From the NCBI RefSeq assembly GCF_036850765.1, contig NC_089492.1:203204276-203268275 (forward strand): DNA of 64,000 bases. Reading direction: 5' to 3'. The DNA is from Saccopteryx bilineata (Eukaryota > Chordata > Mammalia > Chiroptera > Emballonuridae). Under the pieces are notes generated by a model that was not told where the DNA came from, ran no database searches, and worked only from the letters and a program-made list of their open reading frames with translations. Every line of letters begins with the position of its first letter. Positions within the stretch are counted from its first letter, which is position 1. This document shows positions 1 to 9,632 of the stretch, piece by piece. The translations under genes were made by a program, and so were the position numbers.

Positions 1-55
1 GAATTGAATGGGGGATTTCTCCTAGGGGTCAGGATGTCATTTCCCTTTCATTGTG

Positions 56-560
56 TTACAGAGATCTTCTAGGTGTCGTTAAACACAGTTTTATTTTGAT
101 TGTAAAAAATGGATGTAGGTCCATGAACACCCCCTTCCCACAAAGGTCCAGCATCCAAACACAGAACAAATGGCTTGCCGTGGGCTGCATACTGCAAATG
201 GTTGCAAGGCACATTACACAAATTACAACAACTTGACAAATCATACAATTTCAACAATTACACAGGTACATTTCACCAGTCTCTGAGCACTTTGCCAAAA
301 GCGTAAAATGTCCTTGGCCTTCTTTCTAGCCATGGGAAAAGATTCCCAGGGAAGGGGAAGGGCCTACAGTAAAGCCATCTTCCACCCCCATCAGAGTATT
401 TCACATTGTCCAAAATCCATAAGTCCATCCAACAAAGGAGCCAGTGCTCACTTAGGTCATAGTCCAGGAAATCAGTCCACGCACATAAGGCCTCAGCCAC
501 CCCCCTCATCCCTGCCATCCTGGCAGGTCTTACACTGTCCCAAAGAGGAGCACATGGCAA
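56..560 (-). pseudogene. env surface-unit remnant, continued in shifted frames
   Basis: Two further minus-strand frames continue from the env leader: about 560-273 (tryptophan-rich, with WLLCWMDLWILDN) and about 257-69 (CNLCNVPCNHLQYAAHGK, then a segment with GPTSIFYNQNKT containing a possible N-glycosylation site). Cysteine and tryptophan content and position fit a retroviral surface glycoprotein. The frames are broken relative to each other and the window ends before any transmembrane unit. Identification is by position and composition only. Confidence 0.4.
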
Positions 561-1236
561 TGGCAGTCAGCATTTCCATCTCTGCTCTGGAGAGCATGAT
601 GGCATCCACCCCTATGTTCCAAAATGTCAGTGAACCCACCAGCGGCTTAGCAGGCACTCCCTGCCATTCCAGTGGCCACTCAGCAATGCAAGCCTGGCTT
701 CCGTTCATCCTCCCACCACAGCTGCCGCCGTTTACTTTCTGGAATCTGCGAATCGCAACTCCGGCCCAATTCTGCTCATCCTCCAAAGATGAACTGAAAA
801 CACTAGCTTGCACTGCCGGGCTTGAGCCCTGGGCTGTCGCTGCCTGCATCTGGGAGTCAGTGGATACTATAGCACACACAAGCAAGAACAGAGCACCAGG
901 GCCTGGGGGCCTGTCAGGGGCAATTCTCTGGGCTCGCCCTGCCAAAACCTCCACATCCCCCCAGGTGATGGGGTGTGCATGCCGGCCACGAGGTCTTCTT
1001 CTGGAGCGCCGAGGACCTCCTCCCCTCAGGTGTAGTTGGTGTGGAGAAGGCCAGGGCTGTGGCTTTGGATGGGTGAAGACTGAACCACTTAGTGGGTACC
1101 CAAGAAACCCTGTCAAGCAGGTTAGGGGGTTCCTGGGATCCAAACTGGCTGAAAAACACAAGCATAACCTCTCCCTTGTGTTAGAAGAGGGTGTGACCCC
1201 TGCCACTGTGCTGTGGCAGGGTCCTTCCAGTGTCAT
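493..1236 (-). pseudogene. env leader and N-terminal surface-unit remnant of the endogenous retrovirus
   Basis: A 247-codon minus-strand frame with an arginine-rich patch (RRSRRRPRGR), a P-I-T-W-G-D-V-E-V-L segment and then a hydrophobic stretch (GALFLLVCAIVS). This is the order of the long basic leader and signal peptide of betaretroviral Env proteins. Downstream residues include a short cysteine-bearing segment and WNIGVD. It abuts the gag remnant directly, so pro-pol is missing. The opposite strand shows a 310-codon open frame at 308-1240, which I take to be its shadow. The env call rests on layout rather than on a database match. Confidence 0.5.
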
Positions 1237-1905
1237 TTAAGAGAGGGGGCGAGGAGAGAGAGAGAGCAATAGATACAGAAAAATAGATAAGACAAAGAAA
1301 AAAGGCACATGGGGGCGTATAGGCTGGCCCATGGGTCTGCAGCAGGAACACATGCTGGAGAAAATGGCATCTGAGAGGCTGAGGTGGGGCACTGAGCCAC
1401 AGCAGGGAATGCAGAAGTAGCTACTTCTGCTTTTACGGGTGGCAAAGCTGATGGCGTGGTTTCTAATGTATCTAGTTTTGTTTCTGCATGCTCGGCTGCA
1501 AGTCCATCAAACCCTGTGGCCCAACCCTTTTCTTCCTCTACAGGGGGAGGCGAATATGGAGGTAGGGGTTCCTCTGAAAGAGGAGTAGCCTGTAAGACCT
1601 TAGGGACTGGCGGAGGGTCCCCAGCAGGAGCACCAGTCAAGCAGGTGTGTATTGCCAATAAGGCAGAAGTGAGGCTGAGAAGGAAGGTTTGCCCCCATGC
1701 ACCTCGGCCGAATGAACGCGTCGGAGAGCTCGGGCCCAAGTATCCAGGTCACAGAGGGGTGCGTCCTCAATCCAGGGATTGAGACCAGAGAGAATCTCCT
1801 AGCAAGTACAGTGATCCTTTCACAAACTTTAACTTGCCTACTCTGCAATAGGGCATGCAGGGCTCGAGCCTGCGGGTCTCGAGAGTGAGGGAGAAGGTTT
1901 CCCAT
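1233..1905 (-). pseudogene. gag matrix-region remnant of the endogenous retrovirus
   Basis: A minus-strand ATG at 1905 opens MGNLLPHSRD, about 45 bases after the primer-binding site, as a gag start should. The region continues with ALHALLQSRQVKV and, in another frame, NPWIEDAPLCDLDTWARALR, which matches the layout of a betaretroviral matrix domain (short helix, proline-tryptophan, acidic stretch, D-L-x-x-W). The frame then moves again to a segment with FLLSLTSALLAIHTCL and a proline-rich late-domain-like part (PLPPYSPPP). At least two frameshifts separate these pieces. Capsid and nucleocapsid (no CCHC knuckle) are absent. A role in particle assembly is known for the family; this copy cannot make the protein. 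Confidence 0.62.
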
Positions 1906-1950
1906 TACAGAGAGTCACTCACCCATCCCTTGGATGCTGGTTAGGTCCCT

Positions 1951-1969
1951 GCCCCACATTCGGGCACCA
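1951..1969 (-). other. Retroviral primer-binding site, tRNA-Lys type
   Basis: The minus strand reads TGGTGCCCGAATGTGGGGC, two bases after the LTR end. It starts with TGG, as required to pair with the CCA end of a tRNA, and resembles the lysine tRNA 3' end used by betaretroviruses, with a few changes. This site anchors both the LTR boundary and the orientation of the element. Confidence 0.75.
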
Positions 1970-1971
1970 GT

Positions 1972-2384
1972 TGTGGACAAGTCCTGCCAGGGGTGAGGAC
2001 GATGGAGATGCAAAGACCTGACTCTGGGGACCAGGTTCAGTGATGCAGATCCACTTTATTCAAGAATTAAACTAGCTTATATACACAGGTTCAACCTATA
2101 GGGTGTTACAGCATGTCCTTCAAAGCCAATGCCTGAAAAGATCAGGGAGCTGCGTGGTTGGCGTTAAGTCACTTCCTTATTGCGGGCGAGCTTTCTTCCT
2201 GGGAATGCCCAGGAGGCTTCTGGGAGCTGTAGTATTCTCACAGCATTGCATCAGCCACAGCTGCTAGGAATGTGCTCTGTGCTCCACCCACAATAATCTA
2301 TTTTTGATTATGCCATTAAAGTGACTCTATAACATCTAGCTGTTGTTAGTTTTTACCATGTTGTCACAGGGCCAATTTCCAACA
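1972..2384 (-). repeat. 5' LTR of the class II endogenous retrovirus
   Basis: On the minus strand the block begins TGTTGGAAATTGG and ends CCACA, giving the TG...CA ends expected of an LTR, about 413 bp long. It contains a TATATAA box (plus 2078-2084) and, about 20 bp downstream, AATAAA (plus 2055-2060). It is followed directly by a primer-binding site, which fixes it as the 5' LTR. The exact 5' end could be 2384 or 2388 because TGTT is repeated there. The second LTR is not in the window, so the age cannot be estimated here. Confidence 0.75.
2055..2084 (-). promoter_or_regulatory. LTR core promoter (TATATAA) and AATAAA polyadenylation signal
   Basis: TATATAA at plus 2078-2084 and AATAAA at plus 2055-2060, both on the minus strand, are in the order and spacing of a compact retroviral LTR in which the poly(A) signal follows the TATA box closely. 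The region just upstream on the minus strand is A+T-rich without an obvious enhancer. Confidence 0.6.
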
Positions 2385-3060
2385 AACAGATTGATGAAAA
2401 TGGAATTAACACTTTAATGCCTTTGAAACCAACTCAGAATAAAAAATGGGCAATGAAACTAACCCAAAATTGTTCCAATAACACAATTCTTACCCTATAG
2501 CCATCCAGAAGGCAACAGATGCAGAAAATGACTAACGATTATACAATTTTTGGTCTGTAGTTTAATACAGTGAAATGCTTTAAAATTTTATATTTATTTT
2601 TTTCTGAATTAATGATCACACTAAAATTCAAATATGAAGGGAAAACCTTAATGGAAGATAAAACCAGAACACTGAACGAAAATATTTATGGTATTGGTGG
2701 CTTTTTAAAGGTGTGTTGATAGGCATGGCCTGTGGTGGTGCAGTGGGTAAAGCCTCGGACCAGGAACCCTGAAACACTGAGGTCCCTGGTTGGAAACCAG
2801 GGTTTGCCTGGTTAAGGCACATATGCGAGTTGATGATTATAGCGATTATATCTGTGCTGTAAGATTCCTTAATGAAAAATGACTTATGGTGATAATAAGA
2901 GTCCTTAAAATGAAAGAACGAAATGACATAGTAAATATTAAAACAAACAAGAAAACACTCAAATTGTTTCCAAAAATACCCCAGAGAGGCTGTGGACCTC
3001 TGTCAGCCTCCTGTCAGGGGCTGCCACTCAGCTTGCTGCCCTGTGTTCATTGCGGTGGCA
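2385..3060. other. Intergenic sequence without recognised gene
   Basis: Apart from the partial SINE, this A+T-rich stretch between the ERV and the G run shows no coding pattern, splice-linked exon or RNA gene that I can support. Confidence 0.5.
2722..2880 (+). repeat. Partial tRNA-derived SINE (CTGACC-type)
   Basis: The segment GGTGGTGCAGTGGGTAAAGC, a diverged B-box-like GTCCCTGGTTGGAAACC and AAGGCACATATGCGAG match the head and middle of the SINE seen more completely at 45572-45936. It is short and diverged. Confidence 0.55.
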
Positions 3061-3079
3061 GGAGACACTAACCAAGTGG

Positions 3080-3080
<1 letters not shown>

Positions 3081-3122
<42 letters not shown>
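3081..3122 (+). repeat. Uninterrupted run of 42 guanines
   Basis: Positions 3081-3122 are all G, bounded by GTGGC on the left and CACTGGG on the right. Homopolymer G runs this long are rare and unstable in mammals. It lies about 90 bp before a CpG-rich block. Confidence 0.95.
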
Positions 3123-3125
<3 letters not shown>

Positions 3126-3204
3126 TGGGTGTGGAGAAACCAAGAATCGTCCACCTCAGATGGCCCCCACACTCGTTAAGAAACATGAAAACCCTTAATA
3201 GTTA

Positions 3205-3640
3205 AAATCCCTAGACGCGCGTGTCCTTTCGATTTCGGCTCTGCACGCCGACCCATACCTCCGTGGCTGTGATATCTGGCTGGATGTTCGGCTTCTAAAC
3301 AGACCAGTCGGGACCGGAAGGAGCCAGACGCACTAGGAGCGCGCCAGGGAAAAGCGAGGCCAGCTGAGAACTTGTTCCCAGTCTGTGTGACCCTGCACCA
3401 AGTAAGTTCACTCTTAGACGTGGTCTTCCACGCGCGTGTTCGTAAAACAACGGCGCGTGTCCAACCGGCGGGGCAGCTAGGCACCGGCAGGGGCGCGGCG
3501 GAGCGCTTTGCTCTGGGCAGCTCAGCCTTTCTTGCGTTTGTATCTGAGGCAGCTGCGAGGCGACGGCGCAAGCCAAGTGTCCTGGAGGGATGCTTCTTCT
3601 TCTCGGGCACTCAGCGTGGCTGCACAAAGAGCCCTGCATT
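3205..3640. promoter_or_regulatory. CpG-rich block, possible orphan CpG island
   Basis: The block is G+C-rich with many CpGs (for example CGCGCGTG at 3215, CACGCGCGTG near 3430, GGCGCGTGTCC and GGGGCGCGGCGGAGCG near 3490), unlike the A+T-rich surroundings. There is no TATA box. A good splice-donor-like CAAGTAAGT at about 3398-3406 (plus) could end a first exon. An open frame at 3372-3836 shows no family features, so I do not call it coding. It may be the promoter of an unrecognised transcript. Confidence 0.45.
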
Positions 3641-6500
3641 GGAGAAGGAGTGCCTACTCCCTCATCTATGGAAAGAGGCAGAAGTCCTCTCAGGGACTGA
3701 TGGACTGAACTCTAACCCTAACTTAGAGGTACAGGGTGGAGTGGCTTCCTCCCTCTCCTCACTCCCTGCTTCAGACTGGCCCCTGCTAGACACTGGAGAG
3801 AGACTAAAAGGAGTCCTCAAAACACACTATATATAATATTTAAATTATTTTTGTTTTAACCATTTTAGTATTTGAAAACTTCTAAGAAGCTCTATTTATA
3901 TAAAATAATTCATTCTCAGTCTCTTAAATCAACTCTTAAGAATCACTATAAAGGTCTAAGCCTGTTTTGTATTCTGCACTGTTTCCAGATGTGTGGTACC
4001 TACCAAAAAAAACAATGACATAAATTACTTTTATTTTCAGTTTCTGATTTTTGCTCCATTTCTTTCCACCTTCTATAACACAGCAACAGAGAAGTGGGGG
4101 GAGGAAAGGGAGCAAGGAGGAGTGAGAAACCACTGGGAACTTCTTAAACACACAGACTCCAGGAGCTGTAGGGCAGTAGTGCTAATTCATCAACTTTCTT
4201 TCACAGACAACTTGGTCTTGAGCTTAAACCTCTCAATATCTGGTTCAAAATGGCCTCTGAGGACCCCGGAGGAAGAGCGCAGGCAGCCTGATAGTCTGGG
4301 CTGCAGGGTTCAGCTGCTGGCTCTGGTTCTGGGAGCTCAGCTTCTGCCTTTGGAGCAGTGGTGCGTGTGTGGTGACAGCCTGGCAGCATGTCACATATCC
4401 AGGACAGCAGCAAGTGATCTGGAAAAGATAGGTGCAGGGAGGGATGAGAGATTAGGGTATTCTGTCTCTTTAAAGGCAAGAAGGTGGGAAAGACCGTTCT
4501 TCCTCCGTGTTCCTCATTGTAATTTGTATTACGATGGATTTATCTCAATCCTGACTCCAAATTAGAGTAGATTCACTTACCTCTCAGTTGTCTTTTTTTT
4601 TTTTTTTTTTTATATCAAGGGCAGACTGACTCAGAAAGTGCTGGCTGCCTTTATGTTCTGGAAGGGAAAAGACTAAAGGAGAGTAAAAAAGGAATGGGCT
4701 GCTTAAAGATTTCAGCCTTCTCTCAACCCCCAGTTGCATTTTTAAAAGTCGGAAAACACACAGTGGCTGTAAATCCCTGCTCAGGCCCAAGCTTGCTTTG
4801 GACTCCTGGAGCAGCTTCTTTCTTGGTACATCCTGAAAATAGGGCAGGAGCAATTTAGCACTTCACAGAAGAAAAGTAGTTCTTTCTTTTCCCTACTGAA
4901 ATGCTAAGGCAGACATGTTCAGGAGTTATCCAGACCCACCCAAGGGCAGTTTGATTCGGGGTCTTTCCACAGGCATATTTTTGAACAGTTACATGGAGAA
5001 TGCAGAAGTTGAGAGGTTTTCTTGTTATTCTTTCTTCACTTTTTAATTAATATGATATATACTTTTTATTAGCCTATAACATGCATCTATATATATTTTT
5101 TATTTTGATGTACACTTCAGTTTTGAAAAACAAAATCAATTTCCCAATGACTCAATTTTCTTATATGGGGGAATACTTCAACTTTGTGGTCAAAAGGATT
5201 TTTATGACTTCTCAAAAAAGAGAAAAATTGAACATTGTTTCACTCTGGGACCTAAAATTCCTTCAGTCCCTTACATATCATAAATGGTTCTTATAGATAT
5301 TACATATTTTTATTACATAAATGATGTCATATGTCAAACTATAATTGTCAATTTAAAAACTCAGATTTTGATGAATACTTGCCATGCCCATCAGTAGTTC
5401 TGTAGCTGTTTTCAACAACTAGGACCATGAGACAGCAGACATGATGTATGAAATCTGTGGCTTAACCGTTATGGCTCTGTCCTCAGGTTGTCTTAATGTC
5501 AGGCTCTTCCTCGGCATCATAAGCCTCTCTGCTTTCTCCATATCTGGTTAGACATTAAATCTTAAGAGAGGACATTGCATAAGGTGACGACTTTGCCTTT
5601 CTCTGATGAGAATGCCTGCTTTGGATAGAGCCACTCTATCCATTATACAATAAGATGGGGCTGTCCTCTGACAGCAATAACATTCAACCTGAGGTCCTCA
5701 CAGGTTTGATAGCACTTTGACTCTTGCAGAGATCATAAGGCAGACCCAAAACTAGATGAATTTTTCATTACAAGGCATAGTGTATGCTTACTATGTCAGG
5801 AATGTAGCAGAAAAGGAACAACTAAAGTCAAGGACTGCCAAATTGCAGCCTAGGTACGAAAACCATTTTCCAGAGAAGCGCAAGGTGGTGATTATCACTG
5901 TTATGATTGGAATGGTGATTAGGGACCCCCAGGAGGAGTTGATGTTACCATTTCCTTTTGGTTACTCATTTTGTTTCTCTTTCCTCATAGTTTCTCTGAA
6001 ATATAATTAATGAGTGGAGTTTCTACCAGGACCAAATTGTGGACTGTTGAGTGGGTTAGCCTTAGAAGATATCAGGGCTTGGATGGACTTTTGAGGGAAA
6101 GGGCAAAGCATAGCTGAGATTTTCTCAGGACGCTTCTCTGCCCCATTGCTTCATAGCAGCAGCACCAATAGAATAAATATTTTGTTAAAGGTAAACACTT
6201 GGCCAATTATAACAGCTGGTATTATTGTAAAGCCAGCCTGTCACTCCTTTTGTTTTCAACTATTTTTAAGAGACAATTAATTTAAATAATTAGCCTAAAA
6301 GCTAATATTATTTTAGCTTTGAATTGTAAGATCACGTTTTATTCTCTACATTATTTAAAACACTAATGATTTAAAATGGTTAATTTATGTTTTTGAATAC
6401 ACAATGTATAAAAGATGTTATTTTGTGATATCAGCAATTAAAAAGGATCAGAACAGAGCTTTAAAGAAGAGAGTTTTTGTATGTTACTCAAACTAAGCTG
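3640..6500. other. Intergenic sequence, no gene recognised
   Basis: Mostly A+T-rich unique-looking sequence. It includes a T run at about 4591-4611. Short open frames here have no recognisable domain and stop by chance. I see no exon that joins the downstream GBP gene. Confidence 0.45.
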
Positions 6501-7075
6501 GTATAAATTTAAATTAAGGTGTGATAATTTTAGGATATTAAATATAATCCTGATGGTACCCACAAAAATAATAGCTATAAAATATATACAAAAGGAAATG
6601 ATTAGGGAATTAAAATCTTTTAGTGCAAAGTCAGTTAAACATAAAAGAAGGCAATAATGCAGGAAATGAGGGATAAAAAAACTATAAGGCACATAGAAAA
6701 CAAATAGCAAATGATAGACTTAATTCCTTTTTATCAGCAATTACTCTAAATGTAAAAAAACTAAACTCTACAATCACAACATAAAGAGTAACAAAATTTA
6801 TTATTTAAAAACACATGTTAAAACTATATGCTGTTTAAGAGATTTACTTTAGATCCAAAGACACAACATGTCTGAAAGTAAAGTGATGGAAAATGATATT
6901 TTATCAATACAAAAATAGTAACAGAAAGAGAGCCTCAGTGGCTATATGAATATCAGACAAACTTGTCTTTAAAATAAAAAATGACTCTGGCTGTTTGGCA
7001 ACATGGATAGATAATTGTTTTGGTGCACGTACAAAAAATAATCAATAAATGCATAACTAAGTGGAACAATGATTT

Positions 7076-7467
7076 ATTTTTTTTTGTATTTTTCTGAAGC
7101 TGGAAACGGGGAGAGACAGTCAGACAGACTCCCGCATGCGCCCGACCGGGATCCACCCGGCCGCCCACCAGGGGCCACGCTCTGCCCACCAGGGGGCAAT
7201 GCTCTGCCCTTCCGGGGCGCCGCTCCGCCACGACCAGAGCCACTCCAGCACCTGGGGCAGAGGCCAAGGAGCCATCCCCAGCGCCCGGGCCATCCCCGCT
7301 CCAATGGAGCCTCGGCTGCGGGAGGGGAAGAGAGAGACAGAGAGGAAGGAGGGGGTGGGGGTGGAGAAGCAAATGGGCGCCTCTCCCATGTGCCCTGGCC
7401 GGGAATCAAACCTGGGTCCCCCGCACGCCAGGCTGACGCTCCACCGCCGAGCCAACCGGCCAGGGCC
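7076..7467 (-). repeat. Bat tRNA-derived SINE (Rhin-type) with 13-bp target duplication
   Basis: On the minus strand: GGCCCTGGCCGGTTGGCTCG head with a tRNA-like A box, B box GGTTTGATTCC, then the CTTCTCC body and the tail GCTTCAGAAAAATACAAA. Flanks carry GGAACAATGATTT at 7063-7075 and 7468-7480, so both ends are exact. Contains a CTCF-like core CCACCAGGGGGCAA at 7186-7199 and a damaged second one at about 7165. Confidence 0.93.
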
Positions 7468-7762
7468 GGAACAATGATTTTGATGCTTCTCTCTCCCCTT
7501 TTCTCACTCTGTTCCTCATTCTCTCAAGTCAATAGAAAAATTAAAGTAAAAAAGTTATAAAAAACATAGGACATTATATATTAATTAGAAGTTCTATATA
7601 CCAAAGTATAATGTATAATTATAAGCATTTAAGCACCTAATAATAGACCTTCAAAACATATAAAGTAAAAATTGAAATTGAAATGAAAATAAACATTTCT
7701 ACAATAATAGTTGGAGACTTCAATATCCCACTCTAGTAATGGATAGACAAATCAAGCAGAGA

Positions 7763-8135
7763 GGCTCTGGCCAGTTGGCTCAGCAGTAGAGCATCAGCCT
7801 AGTGTGTGTCCTGAATTTGATTCCTGGCCAGGGCACACAGGAGAAGTGCCCATCTGCTTCTCCACCGTTCCACCTGTCCACCCTCTCTATCTCTCTCTTC
7901 CCCTCCCACAGCCAAGGCTCCATTGGAACAAAGTTGGCCCAGGTGCTGAGGATGGCTCCATGGCCTCTGCCTCAGGCTCTAGAATGGCTCCAGTTCCAAC
8001 AGAGCAATGCCCCAGATGAGCAGAGCATCACCCCCTGGTGGACATGCCAGGTGGATCCCAATCGGGTGCATGCGGGAGTCTGACTGCCTCCCTGCTTTTA
8101 GCTTTGGAAAGATACAGTAAATAAATAAATAAATA
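7763..8135 (+). repeat. Bat tRNA-derived SINE (Rhin-type), diverged
   Basis: Head GGCTCTGGCCAGTTGGCTCA with A box, B box GATTTGATTCC-like, CTTCTCC body and an (AAAT)n tail. Near-matching target duplications AATCAAGCAGAGA (7750-7762) and AATAAAGCAGAGA (8136-8148). Carries one CTCF-like core in reverse orientation at 8028-8041. Confidence 0.9.
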
Positions 8136-8576
8136 AATAAAGCAGAGAATAAATAAATAGAAGAGTTGAACAATGTAGTAAACCAACTAGAGTTACCAGA
8201 ACCCTCTACAAACAACAGCAGAAGACACATTCTTCTCCAGTGCATGAAACATTTTTCAAACTAGAACACGTTAACCACAAAGTAGGTATTAATAAATATA
8301 AAAAGATAAATATTATGCAAAGTACCTTTCCTGACCAAAATGGATGTAATTAATTAGAAGTCAATTACAGAAGTAAAACTAGAAAGTTAACTAATTTGTG
8401 GAAATTAAACAACACATTCTTAACCAATAGATCAAAGAAGAAATCACAAGGGAAATTGAAAGGTACTTGAAACAAATGATAATGCTAAAAAGACACAACA
8501 AAACTTATGGGATGCAGTGAAGGCAGTGCTAAGGAGAAATTTATAGGTATAAATGTTTACATTAAAAAAGAAGAAA

Positions 8577-8766
8577 GGGCCCTGGCTAGATAGTTCAGTT
8601 GCTTAGAGCATTGTCCCAATACATCAAGGTTACAGGTTCACTTCCCAACCAGGGCATATACAGAATCAACCACTGAATGCATAAATAAATGAACAACAAA
8701 TTGACATTTCTCTCTCTCTCTCTATCACTCCTTCATCTTTCTCTAAAATCAATAAAATTTTTAAAA
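8577..8766 (+). repeat. Short tRNA-derived SINE of VES-like type
   Basis: Starts GGGCCCTGGCTAGATAGTTC, has a B-box-like GGTTACAGGTTCACTTCCC, then CATTTCTCTCTCTCTC and ends in CTAAAATCAATAAAA. The layout resembles the VES class of bat SINEs and is shorter than and distinct from the abundant 390-bp family in this window. Confidence 0.7.
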
Positions 8767-9246
8767 TGTTAAAAAACAAATATCTCAAATAAAAAATATA
8801 AGTTTTCTCTAATTTAAAGAACTACAAAAAGAGCAAGCTAAACATATGGTAACTGAAGACAGTAAATAATAAAGATTAGAGTAGAGATAAAATAGAGGAA
8901 AAAAAAAACAGTAGAAAAAAATCAATGAAACCAAAGTTGGGTATTCAAAATGATCAACCAATTGACAAACTTTTTAGCTGGATTGATTAAGAAAAAATAT
9001 ATATTGAAATCAGAAAAGAAAGTCACACACATAGACTCTTTCCTCAGGATAGTTTTAGAAAGAAGATTACTATCAATTCTGTAGAAAAGAAATGAATAAT
9101 AAGAGAATACTATGAACAATTGCACATCAACAAATTAAATAACTTAGAGATGAAATAAACAAATTCTGAAAAGACAAAATCTACCTAGACTAAATCACAA
9201 AAAAATTATTATTTACCCATAATTGGTAAAAATATTTAATTAGTAA

Positions 9247-9632
9247 TAATTTTTTTTGTATTTTTCTGAAGCTGGAAACAGGGAGAGACAGACTCCCGCA
9301 TGCGCCTGACCGGGATCCACCCGGCATGCCCACCAGGGGGCAACGCTCTGCCCACCAGGGGGCGATGCTCTGCCCCTCCGGGGCGTCGCTCTGCTGAGAC
9401 CAGAGCCACTCTAGCGCCTGGGGCAGAGGCCAAGGAGCCATCCCCAGCGCCCGGGCCATCTTTGCTCCCATGGAGCCTTGGCTGCAGGAGGGGAAGAGAG
9501 AGACAGAGAGGAAGGATAGGGGGAGGGGTGGAGAGGCAGATGAGCGCCTCTCCTGTGTGCCCTGGCCGGGAATTGAACCCGGGACCTCTGCACACCAGGC
9601 CAACACTCTACCATTGAGCCAACCGGCCAGGG
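9247..9632 (-). repeat. Bat tRNA-derived SINE (Rhin-type) with two CTCF-like cores
   Basis: Minus-strand head GGCCCTGGCCGGTTGGCTCA, B box GGGTTCAATTCCC, tail GCTTCAGAAAAATACAAA. It has a tandemly doubled module around CCACCAGGGGGC: cores at 9330-9343 and 9352-9365. Little diverged, so fairly young. Confidence 0.92.

Larger units (their letters stand above)
1..2384 (-). mobile_element. Endogenous retrovirus, class II (betaretrovirus-like), partial, runs off the left edge
   Basis: Read on the minus strand, the order is LTR (about 2384 to 1972), a primer-binding site, a gag matrix remnant (about 1905-1233) and an env remnant (about 1236-56). The 3' LTR would lie beyond position 1. The Lys-type primer-binding site, the matrix-like start of gag and the arginine-rich env leader together point to the betaretrovirus-like class. 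No protease, reverse transcriptase or integrase motif is visible between gag and env, so roughly 5 kb of a normal provirus seems to be missing. All frames are interrupted; this is a dead copy. The class assignment is fairly sure, the exact family is not known to me. Confidence 0.72.

Noticed and set aside
308..1240. 310-codon open frame on the plus strand
   Set aside because: It is antisense to the env and gag remnants of the ERV, has no domain pattern, and the minus strand has the LTR, primer-binding site and leader order that explains the region.
3372..3836. 154-codon frame in the CpG-rich block
   Set aside because: No conserved domain or codon pattern is visible; GC-rich sequence has few stop codons. 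Kept only as a possible non-coding promoter or exon.
7069..7560. Open frames of 80-180 codons inside the SINE copies (also 9190-9689, 34170-34722, 44285-44822, 51270-51727, 59124-59602, 62686-63207)
   Set aside because: The same Pro/Ala/Gly-rich peptides recur at every SINE in several frames at once; they come from GC-rich repeat sequence, not from genes.
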